Assembly: GCF_014324365.1 (NCBI RefSeq) | Contig: NZ_QEIG01000003.1 | Span: 149,143 to 213,142, forward strand | Origin: Algoriphagus sp. AK58 | Lineage (GTDB): Bacteria; Bacteroidota; Bacteroidia; Cytophagales; Cyclobacteriaceae | Length of the DNA stretch: 64,000 bases | Direction of reading: 5' to 3' | Shown here: piece by piece, positions 8,332 through 16,873 of the stretch | How positions within the stretch are numbered: the first letter of the stretch is position 1 | Layout: each line of letters begins with the position of its first letter | Notes under the pieces: generated by a model | The model's input: the letters and a program-made list of their open reading frames with translations, nothing else | What the model was told of the DNA's origin: nothing | Database searches by the model: none | Made by a program: the position numbers and the translations under genes

Positions 8332-9445
8332 GTATTTTATTTTCCTCTTGGGACCATTTTTTATTTTTTCCTGTGGAGGCGCTTCATCCGAAAAAGCTGA
8401 ATCGGGCAATATTTTGGAGAATTTGACTTTTATGGTAGACACCGTTATGATCGATTCCAAAGGAGCGCTTTTTGAATTGATAAGGGGTCCGCATACCTCT
8501 TCCGTCTCTGAAGATGGCAAATACCTGTACCTGTTCAATTCCAGAACCCATCAAATCCAACAGATCAATTTGGATAAATTGAGTTGGGAAAAGGACTTTG
8601 ACTTTGAAGTGGAAGGGCCGAATGGCATCAGCGATATGGTTTTAAAAACCCAAACTTTGGGTGATGGCACCTTCCTGATTACCGCTTTTAATAGATTGGG
8701 TGTTTTTTCACAGGATGGCACAAAGTTGAAAGATCTGTCTATTTCATCACTTCCTCTTCAGACGGATTTACAGGAGTTGGAATACAGTATGGTTCTTTCC
8801 AAGGAGCAAAACCAGCTTTTTTCCCTTCCGGGAGTTCGGTTTCAGGGACCTCGAACTTTTGCAAAAATCGATCTGCAGACTTATGAAATTGAAAACTTCC
8901 CCATCAAGGAGATGGATTGGATTTTTGAGTTGAAAGTTGGGACGGCCAATCAAGTGGTTTTTCAAGAATACATGTACTTGCACGAGACAAACAATCAGAT
9001 ATTGACCCTTAGTCCTTCTACTTCTGCGTTTTATCGCTATGACCTAAAGAAGGATTCGCTCACCTACCATTCTTTTGTACATGCCTTAAGTCCGGTAGCC
9101 AATGATAGTAAGCCGAGAACCATTGTCGAGACAGATCAGGAGTACCAAGAAGAAATGAGGAAGTATTTTATGGGGATGTATTTTGGACCTTTGATCTGGC
9201 AAGAGGACAAGCAGGTTTATCTCCGATTTGGAAGAAAGTCAAATGAAATAGATGAATCTTGGCAAAGCACCTCAAGCCAGGTCTTTATGTATGCCTATGA
9301 TCGGGATTTCAATCTGATCGGAGAGGCTCAAGTGCCCGAAAAAACGGCATTTCCTAGAGATTTCTTCTTCAAAGACGGCAAGCTCTGGTCCTATGTCAAT
9401 GTAGAAGATGAATTGGGTTTTGCGGTGTTTGACTTTAAATTTTAG
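8321..9445 (+). CDS. DUF4221-like beta-propeller lipoprotein, array copy 6
   Basis: 374 residues from the ATG at 8321, which overlaps the end of copy 5 by 11 nt. A longer in-frame reading from 8198 would add 41 residues that duplicate copy 5 coding sequence, so it is rejected. Signal peptide MKNKYFIFLLGPFFIFSC (Cys18), then GGASSEKAESGNILENLTF. The turn motif is EGPNGIS and the end is FFKDGKLWSYVNVEDELGF with the 32-nt block at 9371-9402 identical to copies 1-3. Member of the copy 1/2/4/6 subgroup. Function unknown. Confidence 0.8.
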   Translation: MKNKYFIFLLGPFFIFSCGGASSEKAESGNILENLTFMVDTVMIDSKGALFELIRGPHTSSVSEDGKYLYLFNSRTHQIQQINLDKLSWEKDFDFEVEGPNGISDMVLKTQTLGDGTFLITAFNRLGVFSQDGTKLKDLSISSLPLQTDLQELEYSMVLSKEQNQLFSLPGVRFQGPRTFAKIDLQTYEIENFPIKEMDWIFELKVGTANQVVFQEYMYLHETNNQILTLSPSTSAFYRYDLKKDSLTYHSFVHALSPVANDSKPRTIVETDQEYQEEMRKYFMGMYFGPLIWQEDKQVYLRFGRKSNEIDESWQSTSSQVFMYAYDRDFNLIGEAQVPEKTAFPRDFFFKDGKLWSYVNVEDELGFAVFDFKF

Positions 9446-9449
9446 AGTT

Positions 9450-10625
9450 ATGAAAAGATTTCCTTTTCCAGTTTTATTTTCAATGGTAACCTTGGTTGCT
9501 TGTCAACCTGACAAATCAGAAGATACTGGAGCCAATTCTCTGACTTTTTCCTATGAAATCGACACGGTTCGGATCGATGCCAAAGAGGAGTTTTTGTTTT
9601 TGAATATGGGTCTTTTCATGTCAGATTACAGGCCCAAAAACGACCTTTTGTATAATCTCAATCCCGAAACCAGCCGCTTGGAAATGATTGATCTGGAGAA
9701 AAACGAGTTGAAAGAAATCGTCCAGTTTGACCAAGACGGGCCCAATGCCGTCAAGGAAATCTTCACCTCGGGAATTAAGATTACTGATTCGGGAGAAAAG
9801 TGGTTTACAGACTATTACGGGCTGATTCATCTCAATGCCGCTGGCGAAAGAGTAGGTCAATTTCGTCTTACAAATGATGTTTTTCAAGGAGATACACTTC
9901 CGGTCGGATTCGAGATCGATGGAATGGGTAAGATCACCCGATCCGGAAGGTACTTTGTCAGTCACTACGGAAACTATTCGCAGAAGGATGGATTAAAAGG
10001 CTTGGCTGTAATCGATCTGGAAAGCAAGACTAAGCGATTAATTCCTTTAGGAGTATTTCAGGCGCTTGAAAAGTATGAATTAGCAGGTCCCGGCAGGGAA
10101 GGTCAAAACGTAAGCTCAGGTATCACAGCATCTGAACGGAATTTTATCACCCCAACGGATCAACAGATTCTCCATTCCAACTCTGCCCAAAATCGGCTCC
10201 TGAGTCTAGACTTAGTTTCCGGAGAACATCGGGAAGTAAAGCTAAACAGTAAACTTCTTTCTGACGAAAAACCTGGGCTTTATCCCAAGCAGGCAAATTC
10301 GATCGAGCAGTTTGATGAATTTAATGAGATGAAAAAGCAGGAGGTCACATTTGGACCCTGGATTTATGATTATGACCGTGGATATTTTTGGAGAGTCAGT
10401 CGGGAGAAAAGTGGTGGAACAGTAGAAAATCCGGTTTTTGCCTTTTTTATCACTGTACTTGACAGGGATTTAAAACAAATTGCTGAAGCTCAACTTACTG
10501 AAGGCGATACGCTACCATTTGATGGGCTTCCTTCGGTAAGTTTTTTCAAAAATGGAATGTTGTATATGTTTTTGAATGAGGAGGACGAAATGGCTTTTGT
10601 CAGATTCAAACCAAATTTTGACTAA
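9450..10625 (+). CDS. DUF4221-like beta-propeller lipoprotein, array copy 7
   Basis: 391 residues from the ATG at 9450 (an earlier in-frame start at 9408 lies within copy 6 and would precede the signal peptide). Signal peptide with Cys18 (VTLVACQPDKSED). It lacks the SEKAESGN linker and the WSYVNVEDELGF end of its neighbours; it ends FLNEEDEMAFVRFKPNFD, like copy 5. It is the most divergent copy, perhaps closest to the ancestral type. Its stop overlaps the convergent HD-domain gene by 4 nt, so the array ends without a visible terminator. Confidence 0.8.
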   Translation: MKRFPFPVLFSMVTLVACQPDKSEDTGANSLTFSYEIDTVRIDAKEEFLFLNMGLFMSDYRPKNDLLYNLNPETSRLEMIDLEKNELKEIVQFDQDGPNAVKEIFTSGIKITDSGEKWFTDYYGLIHLNAAGERVGQFRLTNDVFQGDTLPVGFEIDGMGKITRSGRYFVSHYGNYSQKDGLKGLAVIDLESKTKRLIPLGVFQALEKYELAGPGREGQNVSSGITASERNFITPTDQQILHSNSAQNRLLSLDLVSGEHREVKLNSKLLSDEKPGLYPKQANSIEQFDEFNEMKKQEVTFGPWIYDYDRGYFWRVSREKSGGTVENPVFAFFITVLDRDLKQIAEAQLTEGDTLPFDGLPSVSFFKNGMLYMFLNEEDEMAFVRFKPNFD

Positions 10626-11203
10626 ACCAACCCCAGCCTTTTCTTCACCTTCAGCAGATTTTCCTGCTTTTTGGGTTCGCGGTTTTGCCGACAATATTCG
10701 GTGTGGTAGTGATGCTTTTGCATAAAGACCAGCTGTAGTTCATCCCATGCCTGCTCGGTAAAGTTGGGATTGAAGTGCTTGAGTTCTTGGTAAAGATTTT
10801 CTCCGATTTCCTCAAAAAGGTCTGTACCTAAATACTCCAAGTCGGCGTCGGCAAGGATATTTTCCAGGTGATTGGTTGGACTTTGGGGAATTTTGGTAGC
10901 CATGATCATCCCATGGATTTTTGCCAAGTCCTCTCTGGAATATTCATCTGCCAAATAGCTTTCGGCTATTTTACAGCCCTTTTCTTCGTGGTCTTTGGGA
11001 TTATCTATGAATCCGGTATCGTGGAATAAGGCTGCCAATTTGAGTAATTCTAGGTCAGCAGCGCCAACTTTCGATTGATTTGCCAAAAAGATCGCCTTTT
11101 CTAAGACATAGGCAGTATGGTCCAGATTATGGTAAGTAAGGTGTGAAGGCAATTTTTCCAAAATGTCTTCGTATATCCTGTTTTTTATTTCTTCGAAAAC
11201 CAT
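10622..11203 (-). CDS. HD-domain metal-dependent phosphohydrolase
   Basis: 193 residues. HD-superfamily metal ligands are visible in order: H25-N-L-D-H29, ALFHD with H61-D62, HEEKGC near 72-77 and DADLEYLG (119-126). This set is typical of small bacterial HD proteins that hydrolyse nucleotides or cyclic nucleotides; the substrate cannot be told from sequence. It overlaps the upstream yitT-type gene in a TGATG arrangement, so the two are probably translationally coupled. The coupling does not clarify the role. Confidence 0.85.
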   Translation of the reverse strand: MVFEEIKNRIYEDILEKLPSHLTYHNLDHTAYVLEKAIFLANQSKVGAADLELLKLAALFHDTGFIDNPKDHEEKGCKIAESYLADEYSREDLAKIHGMIMATKIPQSPTNHLENILADADLEYLGTDLFEEIGENLYQELKHFNPNFTEQAWDELQLVFMQKHHYHTEYCRQNREPKKQENLLKVKKRLGLV

Positions 11204-12096
11204 CAGCTGTGTTTGCTTCCAATTTGTTTGACTACTCCTCCTTTGACCTCTTTTATGGTTTGAACGTAGAAGAACGCCTTGGGATCGATTTGTTGTATGG
11301 CTAGTTTGATTCGGTGTACTTCCAGTCGGGTGACTACCGTCATGATGATATCGCAGGGATGATGAATATGGAAGGTATCCGGCAAGTATCCCCGTTCACC
11401 TTTGTAGACCGAGATGGCCTTTCCAAATTCCTTTACGATCAGTTCCTTCACCTTGTCGTCTTCCTTTGAAATGATGGTAAGTGCAGTGTATTCTTCAAAG
11501 CCTTCCACCACATAATCAGTCATTTTGATGGCGGTGAAATAGGTTAAAATCGAGTACATCGCCGCCTCGATTCCAAAAAATAAGGCTGCAAAGAGCATGA
11601 TCAAAGAATTGAGAAACACGGTGATCTCACTGGCAGAAAGGGCTGAATTCTTTTGAAAATAAGTGGTAATGACTTCAAATCCATCGATCAAGCCACCTCC
11701 ACGGATAATCAGGCCAATGCCCACCCCCATCAATACCCCTCCAAATACCGCGATGAGTACCTTGTCCTCGGTCACGGTCGGAATCTCCATAAATTCCAAA
11801 ACTAAAACCAGCAAAAAGACCGAGAAAATGGATTGCACAGTGAATGTCTTTCCTATTTTTTTCCATGCCACCGCAAAGAAAGGCGCGTTGATCAAAACCA
11901 GTAAAAGATTAAGGTCCACGTCGTAATGCAGATTCAGAATGATAGCAATACCCGTCACCCCACCATCCAAAAATTTATTGGGAAGCATAAAAGCTTCCAA
12001 GGAAACCGCCGCACAAAAGACTCCCAAAATGATAAGCACCAAAGACTTGGGATCAAAGAAAGCTTTCCAGTTTACTTTTTCAGCTTTGGAACTCAT
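11203..12096 (-). CDS. YitT family membrane protein (DUF2179)
   Basis: 297 residues. About six hydrophobic segments (from residue 15 to 185) include the family block LPNKFLDGGVTGIAI and the glycine-rich IRGGGLIDGFEVITTYF. A C-terminal soluble DUF2179 domain (about 215-290) holds TALTIISK, YLPDTFHIHHPCDIIMTVVTRLE and the end of the domain. YitT proteins are inner-membrane proteins of unproven function, probably transporters or sensors. First gene of a two-gene unit with the HD protein downstream. Confidence 0.9.
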   Translation of the reverse strand: MSSKAEKVNWKAFFDPKSLVLIILGVFCAAVSLEAFMLPNKFLDGGVTGIAIILNLHYDVDLNLLLVLINAPFFAVAWKKIGKTFTVQSIFSVFLLVLVLEFMEIPTVTEDKVLIAVFGGVLMGVGIGLIIRGGGLIDGFEVITTYFQKNSALSASEITVFLNSLIMLFAALFFGIEAAMYSILTYFTAIKMTDYVVEGFEEYTALTIISKEDDKVKELIVKEFGKAISVYKGERGYLPDTFHIHHPCDIIMTVVTRLEVHRIKLAIQQIDPKAFFYVQTIKEVKGGVVKQIGSKHS

Positions 12097-12203
12097 TGAG
12101 GCAATTGTGAAAAATATGGTGAATACGGGGTTTCAGCAATCATTTTATGAAACAAATAAAATGTTTTTTGTAAATTAACTTTTTAAAATATTAAATGTAA
12201 ACG

Positions 12204-12227
12204 GATTGAAAAAATTTTCTTTCAATC
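12204..12227. terminator. AT-rich hairpin after the TRIC-like gene
   Basis: gattgaaa (12204-12211) pairs with tttcaatc (12220-12227) over an 8-nt loop, 7 nt beyond the stop of the minus-strand TRIC gene. The U tract on the minus strand is short, so termination would be weak. The remainder of the 137-bp spacer 12097-12233 holds no ORF. Confidence 0.4.
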
Positions 12228-12233
12228 TAAAAC

Positions 12234-12836
12234 CTAATCCAGAGTGGGTAAGCTCAACTTGTACTTCATCGCAATCAGACGGATCGCAATAATCACGCTC
12301 ATAGACAGCAGCAAATTATATTCTCGATCCATTCCTAGGTGGTTTAGTACTAGATAAATCACTGCACCAGCAAGACAGGCAGAGGCATAGATTTCTTTAC
12401 GGAAAAGGATGGGTATTTCATTGGTCAGTGTATCCCTGATCACTCCACCCATCACGGCGGTAAACATGCCCATTATGGCAGCGATTTCAGGTCGCACACC
12501 CAAGGAAAGTGCTTTTTCCACACCCAAAACCGTGAAAAACCCTATTCCTAGGGTGTCAAACAGAAAAAAAGTTTTCCTAAGCCGACTGAGCAGATTGGGA
12601 AAAATGAACGCTGCCAAAATTCCCAAAAGGATCGCATAGAGAAAGTGGATGTCTCCTATCCAAACCAACGGATAGCTATCCAGCAAAATGTCCCGAAGGG
12701 TACCGCCACCGATAGCTGTGATAAATCCCGTAAACCCTGCCCCAAACATATCGTGTTCCTTTTCCCGTACTGCCAATGCCCCCGAAATGGCAAAGACAAA
12801 CGTACCGATCAGTTCTATGGCGTATTGGAGAGTCAT
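12234..12836 (-). CDS. TRIC-type cation channel family protein (UPF0126)
   Basis: 200 residues with about seven transmembrane helices arranged as two repeats. Each repeat contains the family hallmark: GGGTLRDI (43-50) and GGVIRDTL (130-137). These glycine-rich kinks with an Arg-Asp pair are the signature of prokaryotic trimeric intracellular cation channel homologues, which conduct monovalent cations. The length matches the family. The gene stands alone, divergent from the GNAT gene at 13026. Confidence 0.88.
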   Translation of the reverse strand: MTLQYAIELIGTFVFAISGALAVREKEHDMFGAGFTGFITAIGGGTLRDILLDSYPLVWIGDIHFLYAILLGILAAFIFPNLLSRLRKTFFLFDTLGIGFFTVLGVEKALSLGVRPEIAAIMGMFTAVMGGVIRDTLTNEIPILFRKEIYASACLAGAVIYLVLNHLGMDREYNLLLSMSVIIAIRLIAMKYKLSLPTLD

Positions 12837-13025
12837 GATCTATGTTATGGGAATTAAGGGCCAGATTAAAGTCCGATCTAAGTGAAATTAAAAGTAATGA
12901 ACTCTCAGGTAAAAGACAGATTGTTTACCTAAAGTGTAGTCATATCCAAGATTTTTTGAAAATACTGAAATATCTGGGTAAATCGAGTTAAAATAAGTGT
13001 GAGACTTTCTCCCAAGCCTATTTCC

Positions 13026-13793
13026 ATGAATACTCTGCTGCATTATGACTTGCTTCGTTTGGAAGCTTTTCAAAAAAACCACGCAGTACGCAATTCCATC
13101 GCGATTTCTCAGGAGCGAGAGCTCACCCTTCTGAAGTTCAAGCCGATCAACTATTTCAATTATTGCTTGGGGAAGATTGAAACACCACACATGCTTGATT
13201 TGGTGCGTGAATTTTACTCGGATACAGTAGAAAAGCAGCACCAGATCTTGATTGATTCCAGGGATGAAGTTTCTAAATCTATCTTGAGTCATCGTCTTGA
13301 TTATCGGATAGATCAAAAGATTGCAGTCATGAGTCTATCGTCTGATGAGCCTCACCATCGGTTTTTTCATCCCGATATCCAGCTAAAGGAAGTAACGGAA
13401 AAGGAGATAAGCGAATTTGCATGGTTGTATTTGGACTGTTTCGATGCCGAAAATCGTCATGCTGAATCCGTGGAGGAAAACTTCCTGCATAAACTCCGGG
13501 TAGAGGGTCTTAAGTTTTATTTTGTGAATTGGAATGATCTCCATGTGGGGATAACTGGCCTCTACCAAAATGGCGATTTCCAGTTGCTTTCTGTAGGGGC
13601 GGTAAAGAACACTTTTCGAAACTTGGGTTTTCATAAATCCGCACTGAGTTGGAGAATAGAATTGTGCCGAAGCCAAAACCCTGAGCTACCCATTTTTTCG
13701 TGGGCCTACCAAAACAGCATCAGTCACATGAATATGATCAAATCTGGAATGAAGCTTCATCAAGAAATTTTAGCCTATAAGTATGTGGGATAG
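13026..13793 (+). CDS. GNAT-family N-acetyltransferase
   Basis: 255 residues from the ATG at 13026; a GTG at 12999 would add nine residues and cannot be excluded. The C-terminal half shows a GNAT core: a beta4-like LLSVGAVKNTFRNLGFHKSA (cofactor-binding loop, with the R/Q-x-x-G-x-G/A motif degenerate) and the closing NSISHMNMIKSGMKL, equivalent to the N...N...K.G motif. The N-terminal half (1-120) is not recognisable. The last 11 nt overlap the start of the A-T-TE gene, so the two are very likely co-translated, and the enzyme may acylate the same product or its precursor. Confidence 0.65.
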   Translation: MNTLLHYDLLRLEAFQKNHAVRNSIAISQERELTLLKFKPINYFNYCLGKIETPHMLDLVREFYSDTVEKQHQILIDSRDEVSKSILSHRLDYRIDQKIAVMSLSSDEPHHRFFHPDIQLKEVTEKEISEFAWLYLDCFDAENRHAESVEENFLHKLRVEGLKFYFVNWNDLHVGITGLYQNGDFQLLSVGAVKNTFRNLGFHKSALSWRIELCRSQNPELPIFSWAYQNSISHMNMIKSGMKLHQEILAYKYVG

Positions 13794-16242
13794 ACTGCTC
13801 GACTTAAGGAAAAGCCTAGGTAACCAACCTGCTATACTAGGTCCTGAACGTTCCCTTTCTTATACCCAACTGATCGATGAGGCACTTCGTGCTGCGGCTT
13901 TTTTTCAGGCCCGATCTCTATCCTATCAAGTAATCGGCATCTCCTTGGAGAGCAAAACAGAGGAGGTGATCTGCGCCCTATCAGTGCTTCTTTCAGGAAA
14001 TGCCTTCTTTTTCATACCTCATCAGCCTGCCTCTGATTTGCTTTCGCAAGTACCCTTAGGTTTGCTAGTCACTGATCGGCACCACTTTGCCAATGAGGAG
14101 GTTTTGCGGGTCAACTGGTCAAGTGTGAAAAATTCAAAATCAGGCAATCTGGATGCATGGTGGAACAGTGACTTATCTTGGCTAAGTCGCCCTTTCTGTG
14201 TGTATGCGACCTCGGGGACGACCGGTAAGGCAAAATACGTACTACATGATTACATATCCATCGAGGAAGATACCCTCAGGCAGATCGAAGAAAATGAGAT
14301 TCACTCTAGCGATCGGATCGATTTTCTATTCGCGTCATCTTTCAGTTCTTCCTTGGCAAGTATTTTTCCAGCATTCCTGTCGGGAGCTAGCCTTATTGTC
14401 TTTGACCTCAAGGAGTCAAATCTAAAGGAGATACCTGGTTTTTGGAAAACGCATCAGGTTTCTATCACCACCCTGACCTGCTCGGCCTTCAGAGCCATTT
14501 GTCGCATGTATGGCCCAAATCTCGCCGAATTCACCCAAAGTGTTCGATTTCTTTGCCTAGGCGGTGAGGCAGTTTTGAAGTCGGATCTTGAGTTGGTTGC
14601 CAAATATTTTCCTCCAGATGTCACCCTGCAACTCGCCTATGCCAGTACAGAGACCCGAACCATGGCCGAGATCAAGCTTTTCCCCGGTCGAAGTCAGCTT
14701 ATAATCCCCCATGATGGTTTTCCGGTAAGAAACAAAGCCCTCTATATTCTTGGACGGTCCGACAAATCAGATGCTGAAGGAGAAATCGAAATTCGATCCA
14801 AGCATATCTGCGTGGGATACTGGAATGATCAAAAAATAATCCCTCTTCCTGTGATCGGAGATCAGCGGATCTACCAAACCGGAGATCTAGGCATAACTAC
14901 TTCAGAGGGAGGAATCAAGCTAATTGGCAGAACTCAGTCTCGAGTGAAGGTAAATGGCCTTTTTGTGGATTTAGTCGAGCTGGAAAATGAAATATTAGCG
15001 CAAAGCCCGCATCCATTTTCCTGTAAAGTTCTTGTGTTGCGGGATGCAAGAGGACTGGAGTTTATTGCTGCCTTTTTGGCAACGGGAAGTATAAGGCTAA
15101 GCCGAGAGGAAATAAGGCATTGGAAAAGCAAGACCTACTCGACCAGGCCCAGGCAATGGGTTTTCATGGAACAGTTTCCGCTAAATCCACATGGAAAAAT
15201 TGATCGAAAAGAGCTGGAATCGATGGTATGGAAGCAAATTGAGCAAGAAATCATTCAAGAGTCAAACGACCTCATTTTGCAGACAGTTTATGCCGCTTGG
15301 TTAGAGGAATTAGGCAATCCAGCCATGGGTTGGGAGGAAGATTTCTTCTCCGAACTAGGTGGTAGTTCACTCGGGGCCGAAATGGTTATGGGAGAATTGA
15401 GTCTCAAATTGGGCAGAACTCTCCCAACTTCATTGATTTATATACATCGCACAATTCATGGTCTGACTGACTACCTGAAAGAGGAGTTGAAGCCTGTGTT
15501 TCCTAAGCTGGATTGGAAAAAGCAGTCAGTTTCGAGTAGTCCGACTCTGGTTTTTGTGGAAGTGGGGCATTTTGATTCCTTTGAGGAAATCATTCGTCCC
15601 TTGGGGAATATCTCTGATTTATCCATTGTCACGCTACGCTATGATTTGTACCAAGTACTCGAAGGGGAAAGTCCACAGGAATGTTTGAATAAGCTGGTGA
15701 ATCTCCTTAGTCCTTTGCATTCTATTTGCCTGGTAGGGATTAGTTTCAATGGCTGGCTAGCAGCAAAGATTGCTGAACGCCTAGGCTGTTCGGTGGTGAT
15801 TTTGGATTCGCCTTTTTATAATTCGGGTGAAAATCGGTTGTTAAACAGAAATGCCGGTTCCAGAATAAGCTATGCTTTGTCTCAACTTCAAGCGAAAGGA
15901 ATCCGAAAAGCCCTGCCTCCTTTACTTCATGCGTTTGGAAATATGCTTGTAAAAAAAACTGCCTTTAAACCACAAACCCTGAGTCTTTTTCAACGAAGTG
16001 TAGAAGCTTTCCTGAAGCAAAGCACACCTGTGGCCAAGTTGCAAAACGTACTCTATGTCTATTCGAGCTTATCGATGATGACTTCGGAAAAAGACATCTC
16101 TTTTTGGAAAGAAAGAGCTGTGGATAACTTTGAAACCTATCGTCTTCCAGGAGATCATTTGGAGGCTTGTTCGGAAAAATTTGGGGAAACCGTTGCTCAA
16201 AAAATTACCGATTTTATTTATCCTAATTTAGACAGGAACTAA
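13783..16242 (+). CDS. Single-module NRPS-like enzyme, adenylation-carrier-thioesterase (A-T-TE)
   Basis: 819 residues with three domains. Adenylation (about 1-480): P-loop TSGTTGKAK (143-151), A5-like AYASTET (285-291), A7 TGDLG (366-370), A8 GRTQSRVKVNG and the catalytic Lys472 in NPHGKIDR. Carrier protein (about 495-570): FFSELGGSSLGAE, with Ser529 as the phosphopantetheine site. Thioesterase (about 580-819): nucleophile Ser654 in VGISFNG, Asp675 in ILDSPF, and a His in GDHLE near 792. There is no condensation domain. The position that normally carries Asp235, which holds the alpha-amino group, falls in FASSFSSSLASIF (183-195) and appears to be Ser, which suggests the substrate may not be an alpha-amino acid. 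Known A-T-TE enzymes (RalA, TdiA, AtrA types) use alpha-keto acids; this one is shorter. Product unknown. Confidence 0.8.
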   Translation: MWDRLLDLRKSLGNQPAILGPERSLSYTQLIDEALRAAAFFQARSLSYQVIGISLESKTEEVICALSVLLSGNAFFFIPHQPASDLLSQVPLGLLVTDRHHFANEEVLRVNWSSVKNSKSGNLDAWWNSDLSWLSRPFCVYATSGTTGKAKYVLHDYISIEEDTLRQIEENEIHSSDRIDFLFASSFSSSLASIFPAFLSGASLIVFDLKESNLKEIPGFWKTHQVSITTLTCSAFRAICRMYGPNLAEFTQSVRFLCLGGEAVLKSDLELVAKYFPPDVTLQLAYASTETRTMAEIKLFPGRSQLIIPHDGFPVRNKALYILGRSDKSDAEGEIEIRSKHICVGYWNDQKIIPLPVIGDQRIYQTGDLGITTSEGGIKLIGRTQSRVKVNGLFVDLVELENEILAQSPHPFSCKVLVLRDARGLEFIAAFLATGSIRLSREEIRHWKSKTYSTRPRQWVFMEQFPLNPHGKIDRKELESMVWKQIEQEIIQESNDLILQTVYAAWLEELGNPAMGWEEDFFSELGGSSLGAEMVMGELSLKLGRTLPTSLIYIHRTIHGLTDYLKEELKPVFPKLDWKKQSVSSSPTLVFVEVGHFDSFEEIIRPLGNISDLSIVTLRYDLYQVLEGESPQECLNKLVNLLSPLHSICLVGISFNGWLAAKIAERLGCSVVILDSPFYNSGENRLLNRNAGSRISYALSQLQAKGIRKALPPLLHAFGNMLVKKTAFKPQTLSLFQRSVEAFLKQSTPVAKLQNVLYVYSSLSMMTSEKDISFWKERAVDNFETYRLPGDHLEACSEKFGETVAQKITDFIYPNLDRN

Positions 16243-16255
16243 ATCAAGAATAAAA

Positions 16256-16873
16256 TTACCCAGTTTTTTCCAGTACAAAAACCCCCATTTCCCGCTGCCC
16301 GCGAATCAGCACCGTCTTGCAGGGCTCCAGAAATCTAAAGCCGATTTCCGCTAACTTATCCACATACTCTGGCAGGAACAAAAACCGCTCAGATTCATCC
16401 GGAAGGACATATTTCCCCTCTCCAAGGGCTGAACTGTACTGCAAGATTCCTCCAAATGCAGTAGTCATCCGAAACCAAAAAACACCTCCTGGTTTTAAGA
16501 CCCGATGGATTTCATGGATCATTTGCCAGAAGTTATCCACACTCTCTGCAAAGTGAAGGACTGCCGAGCAGATCACCGCATCAAAAGCTCCGGTATGGAA
16601 CGGAATGTCTTCCAACTTTCCCACCTGAAACCGATGGGTGTCGAAAGCTGGATCCAAACTCTTAGATAGATAACGACAATATTGAATCGCTAAATCATTG
16701 GGGTCAATGCCGAAAATCTGGTAATTCTTTTGAATGAAATAGACTGCATTACGTCCTTCTCCACAGCCTGCATCGAGGATCTTCATTTCCTTGGTGAATC
16801 TACCTTTTAGGATTTGATCCAAGAGGTAGATATCCATATTGCCCAATAGACGGTTCAGCTCATTGATTTCCAT
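16256..16873 (-). CDS. Class I SAM-dependent methyltransferase
   Basis: 205 residues with a Methyltransf_11-type Rossmann core: motif I ILDAGCGEGRNAVYF (32-46), acidic strand-2 end FGIDPND, DAVICSAVLHFAES (motif around strand 4) and HRVLKPGGVFWFRM. Substrate unknown. It is convergent with the A-T-TE gene (13 bp between stops) and its start overlaps the end of the patatin gene by 14 nt, so it is transcribed with the patatin rather than with the NRPS-like gene. A role in tailoring the A-T-TE product is possible but is only suggested by proximity. Confidence 0.85.
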   Translation of the reverse strand: MEINELNRLLGNMDIYLLDQILKGRFTKEMKILDAGCGEGRNAVYFIQKNYQIFGIDPNDLAIQYCRYLSKSLDPAFDTHRFQVGKLEDIPFHTGAFDAVICSAVLHFAESVDNFWQMIHEIHRVLKPGGVFWFRMTTAFGGILQYSSALGEGKYVLPDESERFLFLPEYVDKLAEIGFRFLEPCKTVLIRGQREMGVFVLEKTG

